Counted from the first letter of the stretch, positions 9,666 to 18,666 are shown. The stretch: DNA of 64,000 bases from Phyllobacterium calauticae (GCF_019991125.1 NZ_JAGENB010000004.1:124001-188000); one strand, 5' to 3'. Notes: a model not told the origin generated them from the letters alone. Made by a program: numbers and translations.

Positions 9666-9684
9666 GCCTGGCAACGGGCCAGGC
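9666..9684. other. Short hairpin between regulator and aldolase genes
   Basis: GCCTGGC (9666-9672) and GCCAGGC (9678-9684) form a 7-bp stem with a 5-base loop in the 77-bp gap between the SorC-type gene and the aldolase/dehydrogenase gene. There is no T run, so it is not a clear terminator; it may affect mRNA processing between the two genes. Confidence 0.35.
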
Positions 9685-9709
9685 GATCCGCCAATGTTTC
9701 CAACTGTTG

Positions 9710-10675
9710 CTATGCTTGTTTGAGCCCGGCGCCCTTGGCGCGTTTGAGCAGGCGTTTCGCCATGGATGCTGTGACCATGAGATGGGACGCAAACCCGCCC
9801 TTGATTGCTGCCACAAGCGGTTCGTACTTGCTGTCCTCCTGAACCACCAGCATCCTTTTGGGAATTTTCCGGATGGAATCGAGATCCGCAGAAATACAGC
9901 GCCGGTTATGGGCGCAGTCCAGCCACTGCCCGTCCACGTCGATCAGTTGCCCGGCAATCACACCCGCAGCGCCGGCCTGCCCGAGTGCATGCATTTCAGC
10001 CGCGGTGATTGCGCCGCATTTCACCAGATGGCTGTCATCTTCGATGCCACCCACAGAATAAAGCGCCAGCTGACAGTCGGTGATTGCCAATAACTGCTCC
10101 CGGATAACCGGCTCCCGGCGCAACTCCTCCGCCAGACGTTCAGAGCTGAGCACGAGCGGTGCGTAAAGGTTGATGCCTTCCGCGTTCAACCGGCGGGCAA
10201 TTTCAGTCGTGCATTGGTCCGGGCGATAGGAATACGGCGCCCCGAGATTACCGCAGAGCTGCACGACCGCCACGCCCTGCAGATCTGCGTAAGGCATGAC
10301 GTCGGCGATATGATAGACAGTCCGCCCCCAAGCCACGCCGACACGATCACCCTTGTTGATCAACTCAATGAACGCAGCCGCTGCAACAACGGGCATTTCA
10401 ACAGATGGATTGAAAGCCTGCCTGTCTTCGGGAATGATCCATACGGTTTCAAGGCCAAGGGCATCCTCGGTTTCGCGCGCAAGAACGTCATCGGAAAACA
10501 ATTCCGTCGATGTTGAGATGGTGACAATGCCGATTTCGCGCGCACGGCGCAGATACATCGCCACGGACGCGCGGGAAATATCGAGATGCTTGGCTACTTC
10601 GTCTTGCCGCAAACCATGGGTATAATAGAGCCAGGCGGCCTTATGGATTATCTGATCGGCGGACCGGACAGGCAT
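9710..10675 (-). CDS. SorC/DeoR-type sugar-responsive transcriptional regulator
   Basis: A 321-residue regulator. The N-terminal 55 residues hold a helix-turn-helix (LYYTHGLRQDEVAKHLDISRASVAMYLRRAREIGIV). The rest is the SorC-type sugar-phosphate-binding domain (GVAWGRTVYHIADVM, GNLGAPYSYRPDQCTTEIARRLN). Members sense phosphorylated sugars and control nearby catabolic genes. It is directly upstream of and co-directional with the aldolase/dehydrogenase gene, so it probably controls that gene and itself. Its upstream region carries CTGACAAAAGTCAAAT, a partial palindrome whose TGAC/GTCA halves loosely resemble the arms of the palindrome at 3767-3791, so control of the mtn/importer pair is possible but unproven. 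Confidence 0.88.
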   Translation of the reverse strand: MPVRSADQIIHKAAWLYYTHGLRQDEVAKHLDISRASVAMYLRRAREIGIVTISTSTELFSDDVLARETEDALGLETVWIIPEDRQAFNPSVEMPVVAAAAFIELINKGDRVGVAWGRTVYHIADVMPYADLQGVAVVQLCGNLGAPYSYRPDQCTTEIARRLNAEGINLYAPLVLSSERLAEELRREPVIREQLLAITDCQLALYSVGGIEDDSHLVKCGAITAAEMHALGQAGAAGVIAGQLIDVDGQWLDCAHNRRCISADLDSIRKIPKRMLVVQEDSKYEPLVAAIKGGFASHLMVTASMAKRLLKRAKGAGLKQA

Positions 10676-10842
10676 TGAAGTTCCTCACAAAATATCGCTG
10701 ATTAGACAATATTCACGTGATCTGACAAAAGTCAAATAGCGGATCATCTGCTGCCTGCGTTGCGCGCTTTTCTCTTCGCAGTTTTATGGGAAAGTCGCGT
10801 TGCCACCCTCGGCCCGGGGTGACAAATCAATGCGTGAGCGCC

Positions 10843-12525
10843 TCAGGCGAGCTTTGGTATGGCGTTGAGGAGCGCTCGCGTATAGGCCTCCTGCGGCGCG
10901 TCGAATATTTCCTCAGCCGTCCCCACTTCGATGATCTTGCCGCGATACATCACGGCAACCCGGTCGCAGAGATGACGCACGACGGAAAGGTCATGACTGA
11001 TGAACAGCAGCGTCAGGCCCAATTCCTTGCGCAATTGCAAAAGAAGGTTGAGAATCTGCGCCTGAATGGAAACGTCGAGCGATGCCACCGGTTCGTCGCA
11101 GACAATGACGTCGGGGCGCATGGCCAAGGCGCGGGCGATGGCGATACGCTGGCGCTGACCGCCTGAGAACTGATGCGGATAGCGATCCGCAAATGCCGGA
11201 TCGAGCGAAACAGCCTTCAGCCACTCCGCCACATATGAACGGGCTTCGGCCTTGCTGGTCAGACCATGCGCTATCGGTCCTTCCGCGATGGACTGTCCAA
11301 TCGTGCGGCGCGGGTCAAGTGATGCAAAGGGATCCTGAAAGATCATCTGGACATTGGTGGTCAGCTTTCTCGGCTGCGGGCCGGCGGACATCACCGGGCT
11401 GTTGTTCAGCGTTATCCTGCCTTCGGTCGGCTGATAGATGCCGCAAACAATACGGCCGAGCGTCGATTTGCCCGAACCGGATTCCCCGACCAATCCAAGC
11501 GCCTCTCCCTTTGCGATGGTCAGATCAACGTTTTCAACGGCAAGCACTGGCTTCTTTGATTTGAGCAGGCCGGACCGCTCGCCCAGCCGCGCCCAGAAAC
11601 CACGCTTCTGTTCAAACACTTTGACGAGCCCATCCATCGCGACGAAGGACGGATCGGCCATCGCGGCGGCAATGGGACGCGCAGCGCTTTCGCCGTCAAT
11701 GTCATTGGCGCCAGCACCCAGCCGCTGACCGGGCTTTGACCGCGATGGCAATGCATCGAGCAGAGATTGCGTATAGGGATGGCTTGGCGTGCGCAGGACC
11801 TCGGAGGCAAGGCCCGTTTCCACGATCTTGCCCGCCTTCATCACGGCGATGCGCTTCGAGATGGAAGCCACAGTTGCCAGGTCATGGCTGATCCAAATCA
11901 TGGAAATGCCAAGCTCGGCAACCAGCGACTTTACTTCAACGAGAATTTCCGCCTGGACCGACACATCAAGTGCGGTGGTCGGTTCGTCGGCAATGACAAT
12001 TTTGGGCCGGTGCAGCAGCGCAATGGCTATGGCAACGCGCTGGCGCATGCCACCGGAGAACTGGTGCGGATAAAAATCCACCTTCTGTTCAGGATCGACA
12101 ATGCGAACCTTTCGCAGCGCCTCGACAGCACGCAGGCGGGCATCGGCGTCTGAAATCCGTTCATGCGCCTGCAGCGCCAGAGTCATCTGATCCAATACGG
12201 TCAGGACCGGATTGAGCGTCATCATCGGGTCCTGGAAGACCATGGCAATGTCCCGGCCACGGATCTTGCGCAATTCCGGCTCGCTGAGGCCAACAAGTTC
12301 GCGGCCATCAAGTTTGATCGAACCGCTGACAATGCGCCCTGGCTTGTCGATGAGACCGATCAGGGAAAAGCCGGTAATGGACTTGCCCGAGCCTGACTCG
12401 CCCACCAGTCCCAGAATCTCGCCCTTTTCCAGATGGAGCGAGATGCCGTCGACTGATTTCACGGTTCCCGTCCGCGCTTCGAAATAGGTGCAAAGATCGG
12501 TCACTTCGAGAAGGGGAGCGGTCAT
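10843..12525 (-). CDS. Peptide-type ABC importer, fused ATP-binding protein (DppD-DppF type)
   Basis: A 560-residue protein with two complete oligopeptide-type nucleotide-binding domains. Each has a Walker A (GESGSGKS), signature ([12 protein letters not shown] and [12 protein letters not shown]) and Walker B ([10 protein letters not shown] and [10 protein letters not shown]), plus the short C-terminal oligopeptide-type extensions. This is the fused arrangement seen in GsiA-like ATPases, replacing separate D and F subunits. It overlaps the DppC-type permease gene by ATGA. It is the last gene of the minus-strand unit creatininase-DppB-DppC-ATPase. Context suggests the imported compound is a peptide or cyclic amide. 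Confidence 0.93.
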   Translation of the reverse strand: MTAPLLEVTDLCTYFEARTGTVKSVDGISLHLEKGEILGLVGESGSGKSITGFSLIGLIDKPGRIVSGSIKLDGRELVGLSEPELRKIRGRDIAMVFQDPMMTLNPVLTVLDQMTLALQAHERISDADARLRAVEALRKVRIVDPEQKVDFYPHQFSGGMRQRVAIAIALLHRPKIVIADEPTTALDVSVQAEILVEVKSLVAELGISMIWISHDLATVASISKRIAVMKAGKIVETGLASEVLRTPSHPYTQSLLDALPSRSKPGQRLGAGANDIDGESAARPIAAAMADPSFVAMDGLVKVFEQKRGFWARLGERSGLLKSKKPVLAVENVDLTIAKGEALGLVGESGSGKSTLGRIVCGIYQPTEGRITLNNSPVMSAGPQPRKLTTNVQMIFQDPFASLDPRRTIGQSIAEGPIAHGLTSKAEARSYVAEWLKAVSLDPAFADRYPHQFSGGQRQRIAIARALAMRPDVIVCDEPVASLDVSIQAQILNLLLQLRKELGLTLLFISHDLSVVRHLCDRVAVMYRGKIIEVGTAEEIFDAPQEAYTRALLNAIPKLA

Positions 12526-13412
12526 CGTTTCAACCTCGGATTGAGCTGACTCCGCACCTGATCACCGACAAGATTGATCGCCATGATGAGAATGATGAGA
12601 GCCACGCCCGGATAGATGGAAATCCAGTATCGGCCGGAGAGAAGATACTGGAAGCCGCCGGAAATCAGCATGCCAAGCGATGGTTCGGTGGGCGGCAGGC
12701 CCACCCCGAGAAATGACAGGGTTGCTTCTAGCGAAATGGCGCTCGCCACTTGAACGGTCGCCACGACGATAAGCGGCGGCAGCGCATTGGGCAGGATATG
12801 CCGTGTCACCACAAACCAGCCGCTCATGGGTACGGACAGAGCCGCCTCGACATAGTCCTTGTTCCGTTCAACGGCTGCCGCGCCATGGGCAGTGCGCACG
12901 AAATAGGCGTATTGCGAAAAGACAAGTGCGACAATCAACTGCCCCTTGCCCTGCCCGAGGAGCGCCGCCACCACGAAAGCGAGCAGGATCGCTGGGAACG
13001 AAAGCTGCAGATCCACCAGCCGCATCACGAGGGCTTCAAAACGCCCGCCCACGTAGGCGGCGGTACAGCCGACCAGCGCGCCGATCGAAAAGGCTATCGC
13101 GCCCGCGAGAAGGCCCATCTCCAGCGAAATGCGCAGGCCGTAGAGGATGGCGGAAAAGAGATCACGGCCCTGGCTGTCGGTTCCCAGAATGTGGGTATAT
13201 CCGGCGGTGCCGATATATCCCGGTGCCCTGCGTGCATCACGCATCACAAGGCTTGAAAGATCGTAGGGGTCCTGCGGCGCAATCAGCGGCGCGAAAACAG
13301 CCAGCACAATGACAACGAGCAGTATGACGGCAGCGATGACAGCAACGGGATGGCGTGCAAACTCTGCCCAGAAATCGGATGAGGTACGGGCTTTTTCGAC
13401 GGATAGGGTCAT
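12522..13412 (-). CDS. Peptide-type ABC importer, permease (DppC type)
   Basis: A 296-residue inner-membrane permease with an N-terminal membrane segment (VAVIAAVILLVVIVLAVFAPLIA) followed by the DppC signature LGTDSQGRDLFSAILYGLRISLEMGL. The coupling loop is EAALSVPMSGWFVVTRHILPNALPPLIV. It pairs with the DppB-type permease encoded upstream; the two genes overlap by 4 bp (ATGA), as do this gene and the ATPase gene. Heterodimeric permeases of this class import di- and oligopeptides, glutathione, opines or nickel, so the substrate must come from context. Confidence 0.93.
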   Translation of the reverse strand: MTLSVEKARTSSDFWAEFARHPVAVIAAVILLVVIVLAVFAPLIAPQDPYDLSSLVMRDARRAPGYIGTAGYTHILGTDSQGRDLFSAILYGLRISLEMGLLAGAIAFSIGALVGCTAAYVGGRFEALVMRLVDLQLSFPAILLAFVVAALLGQGKGQLIVALVFSQYAYFVRTAHGAAAVERNKDYVEAALSVPMSGWFVVTRHILPNALPPLIVVATVQVASAISLEATLSFLGVGLPPTEPSLGMLISGGFQYLLSGRYWISIYPGVALIILIMAINLVGDQVRSQLNPRLKR

Positions 13413-14383
13413 TTGCCGCCCCCATGGCGCATGCGCGGATCGAGGACGGCATAGGCCAGATCGACAATCAGGTTGATCGTAATGAACATGAGCGAAACCA
13501 ACATGAGATAGGCCACCATCACCGGCCGGTCCAGCGACGTGATGCTGTCAATGATCAGCTTTCCGAGACCCGGCCACGAATAGATCGTCTCGGTCACGAC
13601 GGCGAACGCAATGGTCGAGCCCAATTCCAGTCCGAATACGGTCACGAGCGGAATGGAAATCAACCGCAGCACGTGCCGGCGCAGGATCGTCCACTCATGG
13701 ATGCCTGCCGCCCGGGCAAACTTGATCGTATCGGTCAGCATCACTTCCCGCGTGCCAGAGGCCGCCAGCCGTATCATCATCGACATCTTGAACAGGGACA
13801 GGTTGACGGCCGGCAGGATGAGGTGGCGCATGCCATCGAACGTCAGAAAACTGAGGGGAACGCCGAAAACAGAAATCGTCTCGCCCCGGCCGCCTGCCGG
13901 CATGATGCCCAGTTGCACGGCAAAGACCATGATGAGCATGAGCCCGATCCAGAAGGTGGGAACCGAGAAGCCGAGAATGGACAGGGCCATGATCACCTTC
14001 GCGGTCCAGCTTTCCGGTTTGTACCCCGCATATATTCCAAGCGGTATGCCGATGAGGCTTGCCAGGAGAACAGCGATAACCGCGAGCTCCATTGTCGCGG
14101 GGAAGCGCGAGGCAATCAGCTGGGAAACCGGCATGTTGTAGACGAATGAACGACCCAGATCGCCATGCAGAAGGTTGCTTGCGAAGTGCAGATACTGCTG
14201 CCAGATGGGCAGATCGAGGCCATACTGCGCAATGACGCGATTGCGGATGTCCTGGGTTGCATCCGGAGAAATCAGCACGTCGACCGGGTTTCCGATGACG
14301 AAGACACCCAGAAAAACCAGCAATGACATGACAAGCATGACCAGTGCCGCCTGCCATAATCGCCTGACAATGAACGCAACCAT
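13409..14383 (-). CDS. Peptide-type ABC importer, permease (DppB type)
   Basis: A 324-residue inner-membrane permease. It has the N-terminal segment RRLWQAALVMLVMSLLVFLGVF, the periplasmic GNPVDVLI...YGLDLPIWQQYLHFASNLLHGDLGRSF block and the coupling loop ARAAGIHEWTILRRHVLRLISIPLVT, all typical of DppB. The ATG at 14383 is preferred over a GTG seven codons upstream because GGGGAAGG lies just before it. It follows the creatininase-family gene after a hairpin-bearing gap. Confidence 0.92.
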   Translation of the reverse strand: MVAFIVRRLWQAALVMLVMSLLVFLGVFVIGNPVDVLISPDATQDIRNRVIAQYGLDLPIWQQYLHFASNLLHGDLGRSFVYNMPVSQLIASRFPATMELAVIAVLLASLIGIPLGIYAGYKPESWTAKVIMALSILGFSVPTFWIGLMLIMVFAVQLGIMPAGGRGETISVFGVPLSFLTFDGMRHLILPAVNLSLFKMSMMIRLAASGTREVMLTDTIKFARAAGIHEWTILRRHVLRLISIPLVTVFGLELGSTIAFAVVTETIYSWPGLGKLIIDSITSLDRPVMVAYLMLVSLMFITINLIVDLAYAVLDPRMRHGGGK

Positions 14384-14426
14384 TCGCTCAACCTTCCCCT
14401 GCACATTCGTGCTTGTTTGAATTGGC

Positions 14427-14462
14427 TGTCACCGGCGGGCTTTCCTGCATCCGCCGGTGACA
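14427..14462. other. Perfect 12-bp inverted repeat between creatininase and permease genes
   Basis: TGTCACCGGCGG (14427-14438) and CCGCCGGTGACA (14451-14462) form a GC-rich stem with a 12-base loop, just after the creatininase-family gene and before the permease gene on the minus strand. No run of T follows, so it is more likely an attenuator or an mRNA-stabilising or processing hairpin than a full terminator. Confidence 0.6.
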
Positions 14463-14466
14463 ACAA

Positions 14467-15174
14467 TCAATGCCAGCCGTTTTCCAGCTCTTCCCGTGTT
14501 TCCCCGACGGCAACATCCCAGATCGCGAGCATGTCCGCATCGGGCCGCTCGAACGGTCCGTGGTAGTTGCCCTCGCCCTGAGAAAGCTGTGCCCGCTTGC
14601 CGCCGGCGCCGACGCGGGCTAACGCGCCAAAATCAACGCGTTCCTGTGCATGGTCTGGCTGGGCGACACCCGGAAGGCGCGTCCAGGGGAAATTTTCCAT
14701 CCAGGAGGCGTGCGACGCGCGATTGTCGATTTCGAGAACCTTGCCCATGGTCTTGGGTGCACGCCACCAATCGTGCATTTTCACACTGGCATCACGATTG
14801 CGATTGAGCCATTCAGAAACAACCGTTGCCGCCGGCGTGTTGCCCCCATGTCCGTTGACAATGAGGATACGGCGGAAACCGCCGTGATAGAGGCTATCAA
14901 GGACGTCCTCGATCACACCGACATAGGTGCGCAGGCTCAGCGATACGGTTCCCGGAAAATCGGCAAAACTTGAAGCAAGCCCATAGGGCAAGACCGGGAA
15001 AACCGGAACGCCGAGCGGCTCGGCTGCATCGACCGATACTTTTTCCGCCAGGATCATGTCGGTCGCGAGACTCAGCCGCGCGTGTTGCTCCACGCTGCCA
15101 ATGGGCAGGATGCACCGGTCATCCCTGCGGACGCGTTCCTCAACCTGACTCCAGTTCATCGCACTTATGCGCAT
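14467..15174 (-). CDS. Creatininase-family amidohydrolase
   Basis: A 235-residue protein of the creatininase/creatinine amidohydrolase family, which hydrolyses cyclic or linear amide bonds using a two-metal site. Metal-binding motifs are visible: ILPIGSVEQHARLSLATD (Glu, His, Asp) and ILIVNGHGGNTPAA (His). The region where many relatives read HAGEWET here reads HASWMEN, so one acidic residue is replaced by Trp while a later Glu remains. The ATG at 15174 is chosen because AAGAGG precedes it; the frame opens 14 codons earlier. It is the first gene of the importer unit, is divergent from a MarR-type regulator, and probably acts on the imported compound. The substrate is unknown. Confidence 0.85.
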   Translation of the reverse strand: MRISAMNWSQVEERVRRDDRCILPIGSVEQHARLSLATDMILAEKVSVDAAEPLGVPVFPVLPYGLASSFADFPGTVSLSLRTYVGVIEDVLDSLYHGGFRRILIVNGHGGNTPAATVVSEWLNRNRDASVKMHDWWRAPKTMGKVLEIDNRASHASWMENFPWTRLPGVAQPDHAQERVDFGALARVGAGGKRAQLSQGEGNYHGPFERPDADMLAIWDVAVGETREELENGWH

Positions 15175-15231
15175 GCCTCTTACCTCTGCTGATTTCGTCC
15201 CCAAGCATAAACACAAGGATCATGCGCATAC

Positions 15232-15302
15232 AAGTTCCAAATGGTACAAAAATTACGTTTGACATACAGCAATAGCAAGATATTTTGTCCCTAATGGAAC
15301 TT
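15232..15302. promoter_or_regulatory. Promoter with flanking inverted repeat, MarR-type regulator region
   Basis: A sigma70-like promoter toward the MarR-type gene is visible: TTGACA at 15259-15264, 16 bp, TATTTT at 15281-15286. AAGTTCC at 15232-15238 and GGAACTT at 15296-15302 form a 7+7 inverted repeat flanking it, each within a longer similar context (ATTTGGAACTTG read leftward, TAATGGAACTTA read rightward). The two copies are probably regulator half-sites serving both the rightward unit and the leftward creatininase unit; the adjacent MarR-type protein is the natural candidate. Confidence 0.6.
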
Positions 15303-15319
15303 AATGGCGAGGAGCGCGC

Positions 15320-15889
15320 ATGCAGAACCTGATCGATATCGCGCTGCTGGAGGGCCGTGCCGGACGCACGACAGCGCCGAACGAGAGTATTGCGGAAAGC
15401 GATATTCTTTATGCAAAGCTATGGTCGAACCCCTGTTGGCTTTCCTTCCGCATCAACTATCTGGCACTGCACTACAACAACCCCGTATACGGCACGATCA
15501 ATGCGGATCATGACCTGCTGCGCCCCGAATTCGTCGTGCTCTATTCGTTGTTTCTGCGGGACCGCACCACGCTTTCGGAAGTGGTGGCCGGTTCCGGTTT
15601 TCCAAAGAACACGTTGAGCCGCGCAACCAAGAAGCTCGACCGCCTCAAGCTGGTCCGGCGCGAGGAGGATCTGGGAGATCTTCGCCGCGTCGTCCTGTGC
15701 CTGACGCAGGAAGGCCGGGCGATTGTCGAAGCCAAGATGGCGCCCATGATCGACCGGGAACGCATGATGCTGGAGGCACTCAGCCCCGCCGAACGCATGA
15801 TGCTGTCCGACATCCTCGCCAAAATGGTCATCGCTTCGCGCGGCTGGCCCGACACGATTTCTTCCGACGCAACCGCATTCGAAGAATAA
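15320..15889 (+). CDS. MarR-family transcriptional regulator
   Basis: A 189-residue protein. Its centre is a winged helix-turn-helix of the MarR type (FVVLYSLFLRDRTTLSEVVAGSGFPKNTLSRATKKLDRLKLVRREEDLGDLRRVVLCLTQEGRAIVEA), with a dimerisation helix at the C-terminus. The start follows GAGGAG. It is encoded divergently from the creatininase-permease-ATPase unit and 28 bp upstream of the binding-protein gene, so it probably controls uptake and breakdown of the importer's substrate. The N-terminal 45 residues are longer than in compact MarR proteins. Confidence 0.85.
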   Translation: MQNLIDIALLEGRAGRTTAPNESIAESDILYAKLWSNPCWLSFRINYLALHYNNPVYGTINADHDLLRPEFVVLYSLFLRDRTTLSEVVAGSGFPKNTLSRATKKLDRLKLVRREEDLGDLRRVVLCLTQEGRAIVEAKMAPMIDRERMMLEALSPAERMMLSDILAKMVIASRGWPDTISSDATAFEE

Positions 15890-15917
15890 GAAGCAACCTC
15901 TGGAATAGGGAACAACA

Positions 15918-17498
15918 ATGCAAAGAAGACTGAGAGCCCTCTTATTGGGAACCGCACTCCTGCTGGGCACAGGCCAAGCCATCGCCGCAGACCTTGTCAT
16001 GGCGATCAAGGCCGGGCCGGCTTCGATGGATCCGCATTTCACCGCCACCGCAGCCAACGCGGAAGCAACCAAGCATATTTTCGATACACTCATCCGCTCG
16101 GGCAGCAATCTCGAGCTGGAGCCATCGCTTGCGCTCAGCTGGACAGCCATCGACCAGACGACCTGGGAATTCAAGCTGCGTCAGGGCGTCAAGTTTCACG
16201 ATGGATCAGATTTCACGGCGGAAGATGTGAAATTCTCCATCGAACGCATTCCTCATGTCACCGGCCCCAACCCCGCGACAATCTTTGTGCGCCGGGTCAA
16301 ATCGGTGGAGGTGGTCGATCCATTCACCGTGCGTGTCAAGACAGAAGGCCCCGCGCCCACTCTGCCGAATGATTTTGTACGTCTGTTCATCACCTCGCAC
16401 ACAGCAGCCGCCAATTACTCAACGCAGGAAACAGCGGCCGAAGGCTTCAATTCGGGCAAGGCAACCATCGGTACCGGCCCTTACAAGTTCGTTTCCTGGG
16501 CTCCGACACAGGATCTGGTTCTCCAGCGCTTCGACGGCTATTGGGGCGGAGCACAGCCCTGGGATCGTGTCATTCGCAAGGAAATCCCCAACGATGCCGC
16601 GCGCGTTGCACAGTTGAAGGCAGGACAGGTCGATGTGATTTCGAAAGTGCCCGCCGCGGATGTGCCGGTGCTTGAACGGGATGCATCGCTTGCCGTGGTC
16701 AAGAACGAGAGCATCTATATCAGCTATCTCGAGTTCGATTTCCGCGAGAAAAGCCCGCAGGTCTTCGACAAGAGCGGCGCGAAGCTCGACAAGAATCCCC
16801 TGCTCGACCCGCGTGTGCGCGAAGCCATCGATCTCGCACTCGACCGCCAAACCATCGTCGAATTCGCCCTGGAAGGGATGGCTGTCGTGCCGACCCAGTT
16901 GGTCACATCGAATATCTTCGGCTATGACAAGTCGCTCCAGGCACCGGCCTTCGATCTGAAGCGCGCCAAGGAATTGCTGAAGGATGCTGGTTACCCCAAC
17001 GGCTTCAAGATCACGCTCAGCTATGCCAATGATCGCATGCCAAACGAGCTTGGACCGACAGTCGCGCAGATGCTGGCTGCAATCGGCATCACAGCCGATG
17101 TTAATGGCGTGCCTGCAACTGTGTTCAATCCGGCAAAGACCCGGGGCGAGTATTCACTCTATATGGCCAGTTGGGGCACGTTGACGGGCGAAGCAAATTA
17201 CATGCTCTCGTCGCTGATGCACGCCCACGACACTGCAAAATCGCTGGGCGCATTCAATGTCCGCGGTTATGCCAATCCGCAGATGGACAAGCTGATTGAA
17301 GACGCCGGAGCCGAGATGGACACGGACAAGCGCCGCGTCCTTCTGGAAAAGGCCAACAATCTCGTCGCAACGGACCGCCCCGACCTGCCTCTCGCGACCC
17401 AGCTCAGCGCCTGGGCCGTGAAGAAGGCCAAAGTCATCCTGACACCCCGGGCGGACGAAGACACGCTGGCGATGAATATCCGTCCGGCGCAGCAATAA
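15918..17498 (+). CDS. Peptide-type ABC importer, periplasmic substrate-binding protein
   Basis: A 526-residue protein of the SBP_bac_5 (DppA/OppA) family. It begins with a Sec signal peptide (MQRRLRALLLGTALLLGTG, cleaved near AIAA). MDPHFTATAANAEATKHIFDTLI, WEFKLRQGVKFHDGSDFTAEDVKFSIER and GTGPYKFVSWAPTQDLVLQRFDGYWGG are hallmark stretches. It would deliver its ligand to the DppB/DppC permeases encoded on the other strand. It lies between the MarR-type regulator and the isoaspartyl peptidase. A strong intercistronic hairpin follows. Confidence 0.93.
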   Translation: MQRRLRALLLGTALLLGTGQAIAADLVMAIKAGPASMDPHFTATAANAEATKHIFDTLIRSGSNLELEPSLALSWTAIDQTTWEFKLRQGVKFHDGSDFTAEDVKFSIERIPHVTGPNPATIFVRRVKSVEVVDPFTVRVKTEGPAPTLPNDFVRLFITSHTAAANYSTQETAAEGFNSGKATIGTGPYKFVSWAPTQDLVLQRFDGYWGGAQPWDRVIRKEIPNDAARVAQLKAGQVDVISKVPAADVPVLERDASLAVVKNESIYISYLEFDFREKSPQVFDKSGAKLDKNPLLDPRVREAIDLALDRQTIVEFALEGMAVVPTQLVTSNIFGYDKSLQAPAFDLKRAKELLKDAGYPNGFKITLSYANDRMPNELGPTVAQMLAAIGITADVNGVPATVFNPAKTRGEYSLYMASWGTLTGEANYMLSSLMHAHDTAKSLGAFNVRGYANPQMDKLIEDAGAEMDTDKRRVLLEKANNLVATDRPDLPLATQLSAWAVKKAKVILTPRADEDTLAMNIRPAQQ

Positions 17499-17509
17499 GC
17501 ATCGACGTG

Positions 17510-17538
17510 AAAGGGCCGGATACTGATCCGGCCCTTTT
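17510..17538 (+). terminator. Rho-independent terminator after the binding-protein gene
   Basis: AAAGGGCCGGAT (17510-17521) pairs with ATCCGGCCCTTT around an ACTG loop and is followed by TTTT. It lies 12 bp after the binding-protein stop and about 28 bp before the isoaspartyl peptidase gene, so it should lower expression of the peptidase relative to the binding protein. Confidence 0.88.
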
Positions 17539-17565
17539 GCTGTTTCACACGCAGGAAAGACAGAC

Positions 17566-18525
17566 ATGACGAACATAGCTCTGGCCATTCACGGCGGTTG
17601 CGGCGTGATGGCCAAACTTGATCTGAGCGAGGCTGAGTGGGCCGGCGCCCGCACCGATCTGGCATCGGCACTGAAAGCCGGTTGGGCAATTCTGAGTTCC
17701 GGCGGCTCCTCGCTCGATGCGGTGGAAGCTGCGGTGGTGGTAATGGAGGACAGCCCTCATTTCAATGCAGGGTATGGCGCCGCGCTTAACGAACACGGTA
17801 TCCATGAACTGGATGCATCCATCATGGACGGCACCAGTCTGGCTGCCGGTGCGGTCTGCGCCAGCAGGGCTATCCGCAATCCCATAAGGGCAGCACGCGC
17901 AGTCATGGAAAAGGGAGATGCGGTTCTCTTGAATGGAACGGCGGCCGATCGCTTCGCTGAAGCGGCTGGACTGGCCACGGAACCGCAGGCCTATTTCACG
18001 ACCGAACGTCGCCTCATCGCTCTTGCCGCCATGAAAGCCCATGAGGCCCGGGGCACGTCCGCGCTGGCGAAGGAGGCTGAGAAACACGGCACGGTCGGCG
18101 CGGTTGCGCTTGATGCCGCCGGTCATCTCGCAGCAGCGACCTCAACGGGCGGCTACAACAACAAGCCCGATGGCCGTATCGGCGATTCCCCGATCATCGG
18201 TGCAGGAACCTATGCGCGGGATGGCATCTGTGCCGTATCCGGTACCGGCAAGGGTGAAGTATTCATCCGCCATGTCGTCGGTCACGAGATCGCAAGCCGG
18301 ATGGCCTATCTCGGAGAAGACCTCAAGACAGCTTCGGACAAGGTCATCCACGAAGACCTCAAACGGCACAATGCAGGTGCCGGGCTGGTTGCCGTAGGTG
18401 CCGACGGCTCCATCGTCGCGCCGTATAATACCGATGGTATGTTCCGCGGCTGGGTCACCAGCAACGGTGATGTCTTTGTCGGCACACACGACAAAGTTTT
18501 CCAGCTCCCAGGTCTTCCACGCTAA
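17566..18525 (+). CDS. iaaA: Isoaspartyl peptidase/L-asparaginase (plant-type, Ntn hydrolase)
   Basis: A 319-residue precursor of full family length. Plant-type asparaginases self-cleave before a Thr that becomes the nucleophile; here that is Thr176 in KHGTVGAVALD. Other hallmarks are IHGGCGVM, SSLDAVEAAVVVMEDSPHFNAGYG and the substrate-binding STGGYNNKPDGRIGDSPIIGAGTYA. It hydrolyses beta-aspartyl dipeptides or asparagine in the cytoplasm. Its place beside a peptide-type importer fits use of imported isoaspartyl peptides. The symbol is given for the family; the exact substrate is inferred. Confidence 0.92.
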   Translation: MTNIALAIHGGCGVMAKLDLSEAEWAGARTDLASALKAGWAILSSGGSSLDAVEAAVVVMEDSPHFNAGYGAALNEHGIHELDASIMDGTSLAAGAVCASRAIRNPIRAARAVMEKGDAVLLNGTAADRFAEAAGLATEPQAYFTTERRLIALAAMKAHEARGTSALAKEAEKHGTVGAVALDAAGHLAAATSTGGYNNKPDGRIGDSPIIGAGTYARDGICAVSGTGKGEVFIRHVVGHEIASRMAYLGEDLKTASDKVIHEDLKRHNAGAGLVAVGADGSIVAPYNTDGMFRGWVTSNGDVFVGTHDKVFQLPGLPR

Positions 18526-18533
18526 GACCTGGG
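18507..18533. other. Perfect inverted repeat spanning the peptidase stop codon
   Basis: CCCAGGTCTT (18507-18516) and AAGACCTGGG (18524-18533) form a 10-bp stem with a 7-base loop that includes the TAA stop. No T run follows, so it is a 3'-end mRNA hairpin or a weak terminator. Confidence 0.55.
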
Positions 18534-18666
18534 CGGCATGGTTGACGGCACCTTATGGTTAAAATCGGGATTCAGTCTTTCTTGGTAATTTCCTGTTAGC
18601 AATTGCAGCAGTGAAACCGATTGGCCTCGTTCGCGCCATCGACAATTATTTCGAGTACGGGTGCCT

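Noticed and set aside
7554-9842. Long plus-strand open frame (762 codons) opposite the aldolase/dehydrogenase gene
   Set aside because: It is antisense to a clear family member, is rich in His, Arg and Gly as GC-rich shadow frames are, and has no recognisable domain.
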